6,668 bases of DNA from an uncultured Planctomycetaceae bacterium (GTDB taxonomy: Bacteria > Planctomycetota > Planctomycetia > Planctomycetales > Planctomycetaceae): positions 1 through 6,668 of the forward strand of contig CAIXQV010000720.1 of the NCBI GenBank assembly GCA_903921605.1, read 5' to 3'. The first letter of the stretch is position 1. Each line of letters begins with the position of its first letter. The notes beneath the pieces were generated by a model that had not been told where the DNA came from, did not search any database, and saw only the letters and a list, made by a program, of their open reading frames with translations. Shown here one piece after another: positions 6,421 to 6,668 of the stretch. Both the position numbers and the translations under genes were made by a program.

Positions 6421-6438
6421 TGAGATTGACAATTCTCA
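6421..6438. promoter_or_regulatory. Short inverted repeat upstream of the regulator, weak operator candidate
   Basis: TGAGA (6421-6425) and TCTCA (6434-6438) flank TTGACAAT. The repeat therefore overlaps a TTGACA that matches a -35 consensus, but no good -10 follows at 16-18 bp. Autoregulation by the downstream regulator is conceivable. Confidence 0.2.
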
Positions 6439-6497
6439 CATGCTGGTGATCGCAGCACGGCTTCGTATACGCCTGCAGAGACTGACCTCGTTCCATT

Positions 6498-6505
6498 GGG
6501 GAAAG
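6498..6505 (+). promoter_or_regulatory. Ribosome binding site selecting a TTG start for the regulator
   Basis: GGGGAAAG ends 3 nt before TTG at 6509-6511; the GGGGA part is 6 nt away. It favours this start over the in-frame ATG at 6440, which has no such sequence. Confidence 0.45.
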
Positions 6506-6508
6506 AAA

Positions 6509-6668
6509 TTGGCTGAATCAGAATCTGCTCGACTTCGACGTGCACTTCGGATCATTCTGCTTTTGTCTCAGCAGAAGAAAGGCTTGTCGGTTTATGAGAT
6601 CGCGGAACATGAAGAACGAAACGTCAAGACCATTCGAAGGGACATTAATCTGTTGAGAGATGAGGGGC
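6509..6668 (+). CDS. Probable WYL-type transcriptional regulator, N-terminal helix-turn-helix (cut by window end)
   Basis: The first 53 residues are visible and the frame is open at the right edge. They begin MAESESARLRRALRIILLLS and continue with a winged helix-turn-helix: GLSVYEIAEHEE as the first helices, then RNVKTIRRDINLLRDEG as the recognition helix. The TIRRDINLLRDEG signature is that of HTH_11/DeoR-like domains, which in this context usually precede a WYL ligand-sensing domain. That domain would lie outside the window, so the exact family is inferred. Start: TTG at 6509 is preferred because of GGGGAAAG just upstream and because members of this family usually open a few residues before the first helix. 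An ATG at 6440-6442 would add 23 residues of basic sequence. Confidence 0.75.
   Translation, partial: MAESESARLRRALRIILLLSQQKKGLSVYEIAEHEERNVKTIRRDINLLRDEG

Larger units (their letters stand above)
6165..6508. other. Intergenic stretch without a convincing gene
   Basis: About 340 bp between the small zinc-ribbon gene and the regulator. The only frame above 60 codons (6190-6375, plus) has no ribosome binding site and no recognisable sequence. What stands out is a set of inverted repeats: the nested array at 6308-6391, a GTCTC/GAGAC hairpin at 6261-6275, and TGAGA/TCTCA at 6421-6438. Promoter signals for the regulator should lie here, but I see no convincing -35/-10 pair. Confidence 0.6.

Overview
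The window is about 6.7 kb of bacterial chromosome with roughly 50-55% GC by hand counts of a few lines. It is mostly minus-strand genes, with two short plus-strand genes at the right end. A Planctomycetes origin is my best guess. It rests on the mix of many hypothetical envelope proteins, a possible ECF-type sigma remnant, a HEAT-repeat protein, short zinc-ribbon proteins and a decayed IS256-family transposase. It is an inference; there is no marker gene here to prove it.

Left part (1-2900). A 5'-truncated IS256-family transposase remnant runs off the left edge. Upstream of it on the same strand is a HAD-superfamily phosphatase-like protein. Upstream again is a tight gene pair: a coiled-coil lipoprotein (2822 to 2007, minus) and, 13 bp downstream, a multi-spanning membrane protein with a coiled-coil tail (1993 to 959). 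The lipoprotein has an excellent ribosome binding site. Just upstream of it lies the strongest regulatory-looking sequence in the window, an inverted repeat with perfect 9-bp arms and a 4-bp centre (2852-2873). The pair looks like a small envelope operon under its own control. I cannot assign it to a described system.

Middle (2900-5100). A short plus-strand reading frame (3011-3217) carries what looks like the last helix-turn-helix of an ECF sigma factor, without the rest of the protein, so it is probably a relic. Next is a large minus-strand HEAT-repeat protein (5033 to 3357) that is visibly more AT-rich than its surroundings.

Right part (5100-6668). Two zinc-ribbon proteins are divergently arranged around an 80-bp gap: a 259-residue unknown on the minus strand and a 68-residue conserved-looking protein on the plus strand. 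About 340 bp without a convincing gene follow. This stretch holds a nested set of inverted repeats (outer stem 10 bp) that could fold as a structured RNA. The window ends in the N-terminal helix-turn-helix of a probable WYL/HTH_11-type transcriptional regulator, cut by the right edge.

No tRNA, rRNA, CRISPR array or complete mobile element is visible. No defence or biosynthetic system can be recognised. The best candidates for something undescribed are the lipoprotein/membrane-protein pair with its palindrome, and the nested inverted repeats upstream of the regulator.
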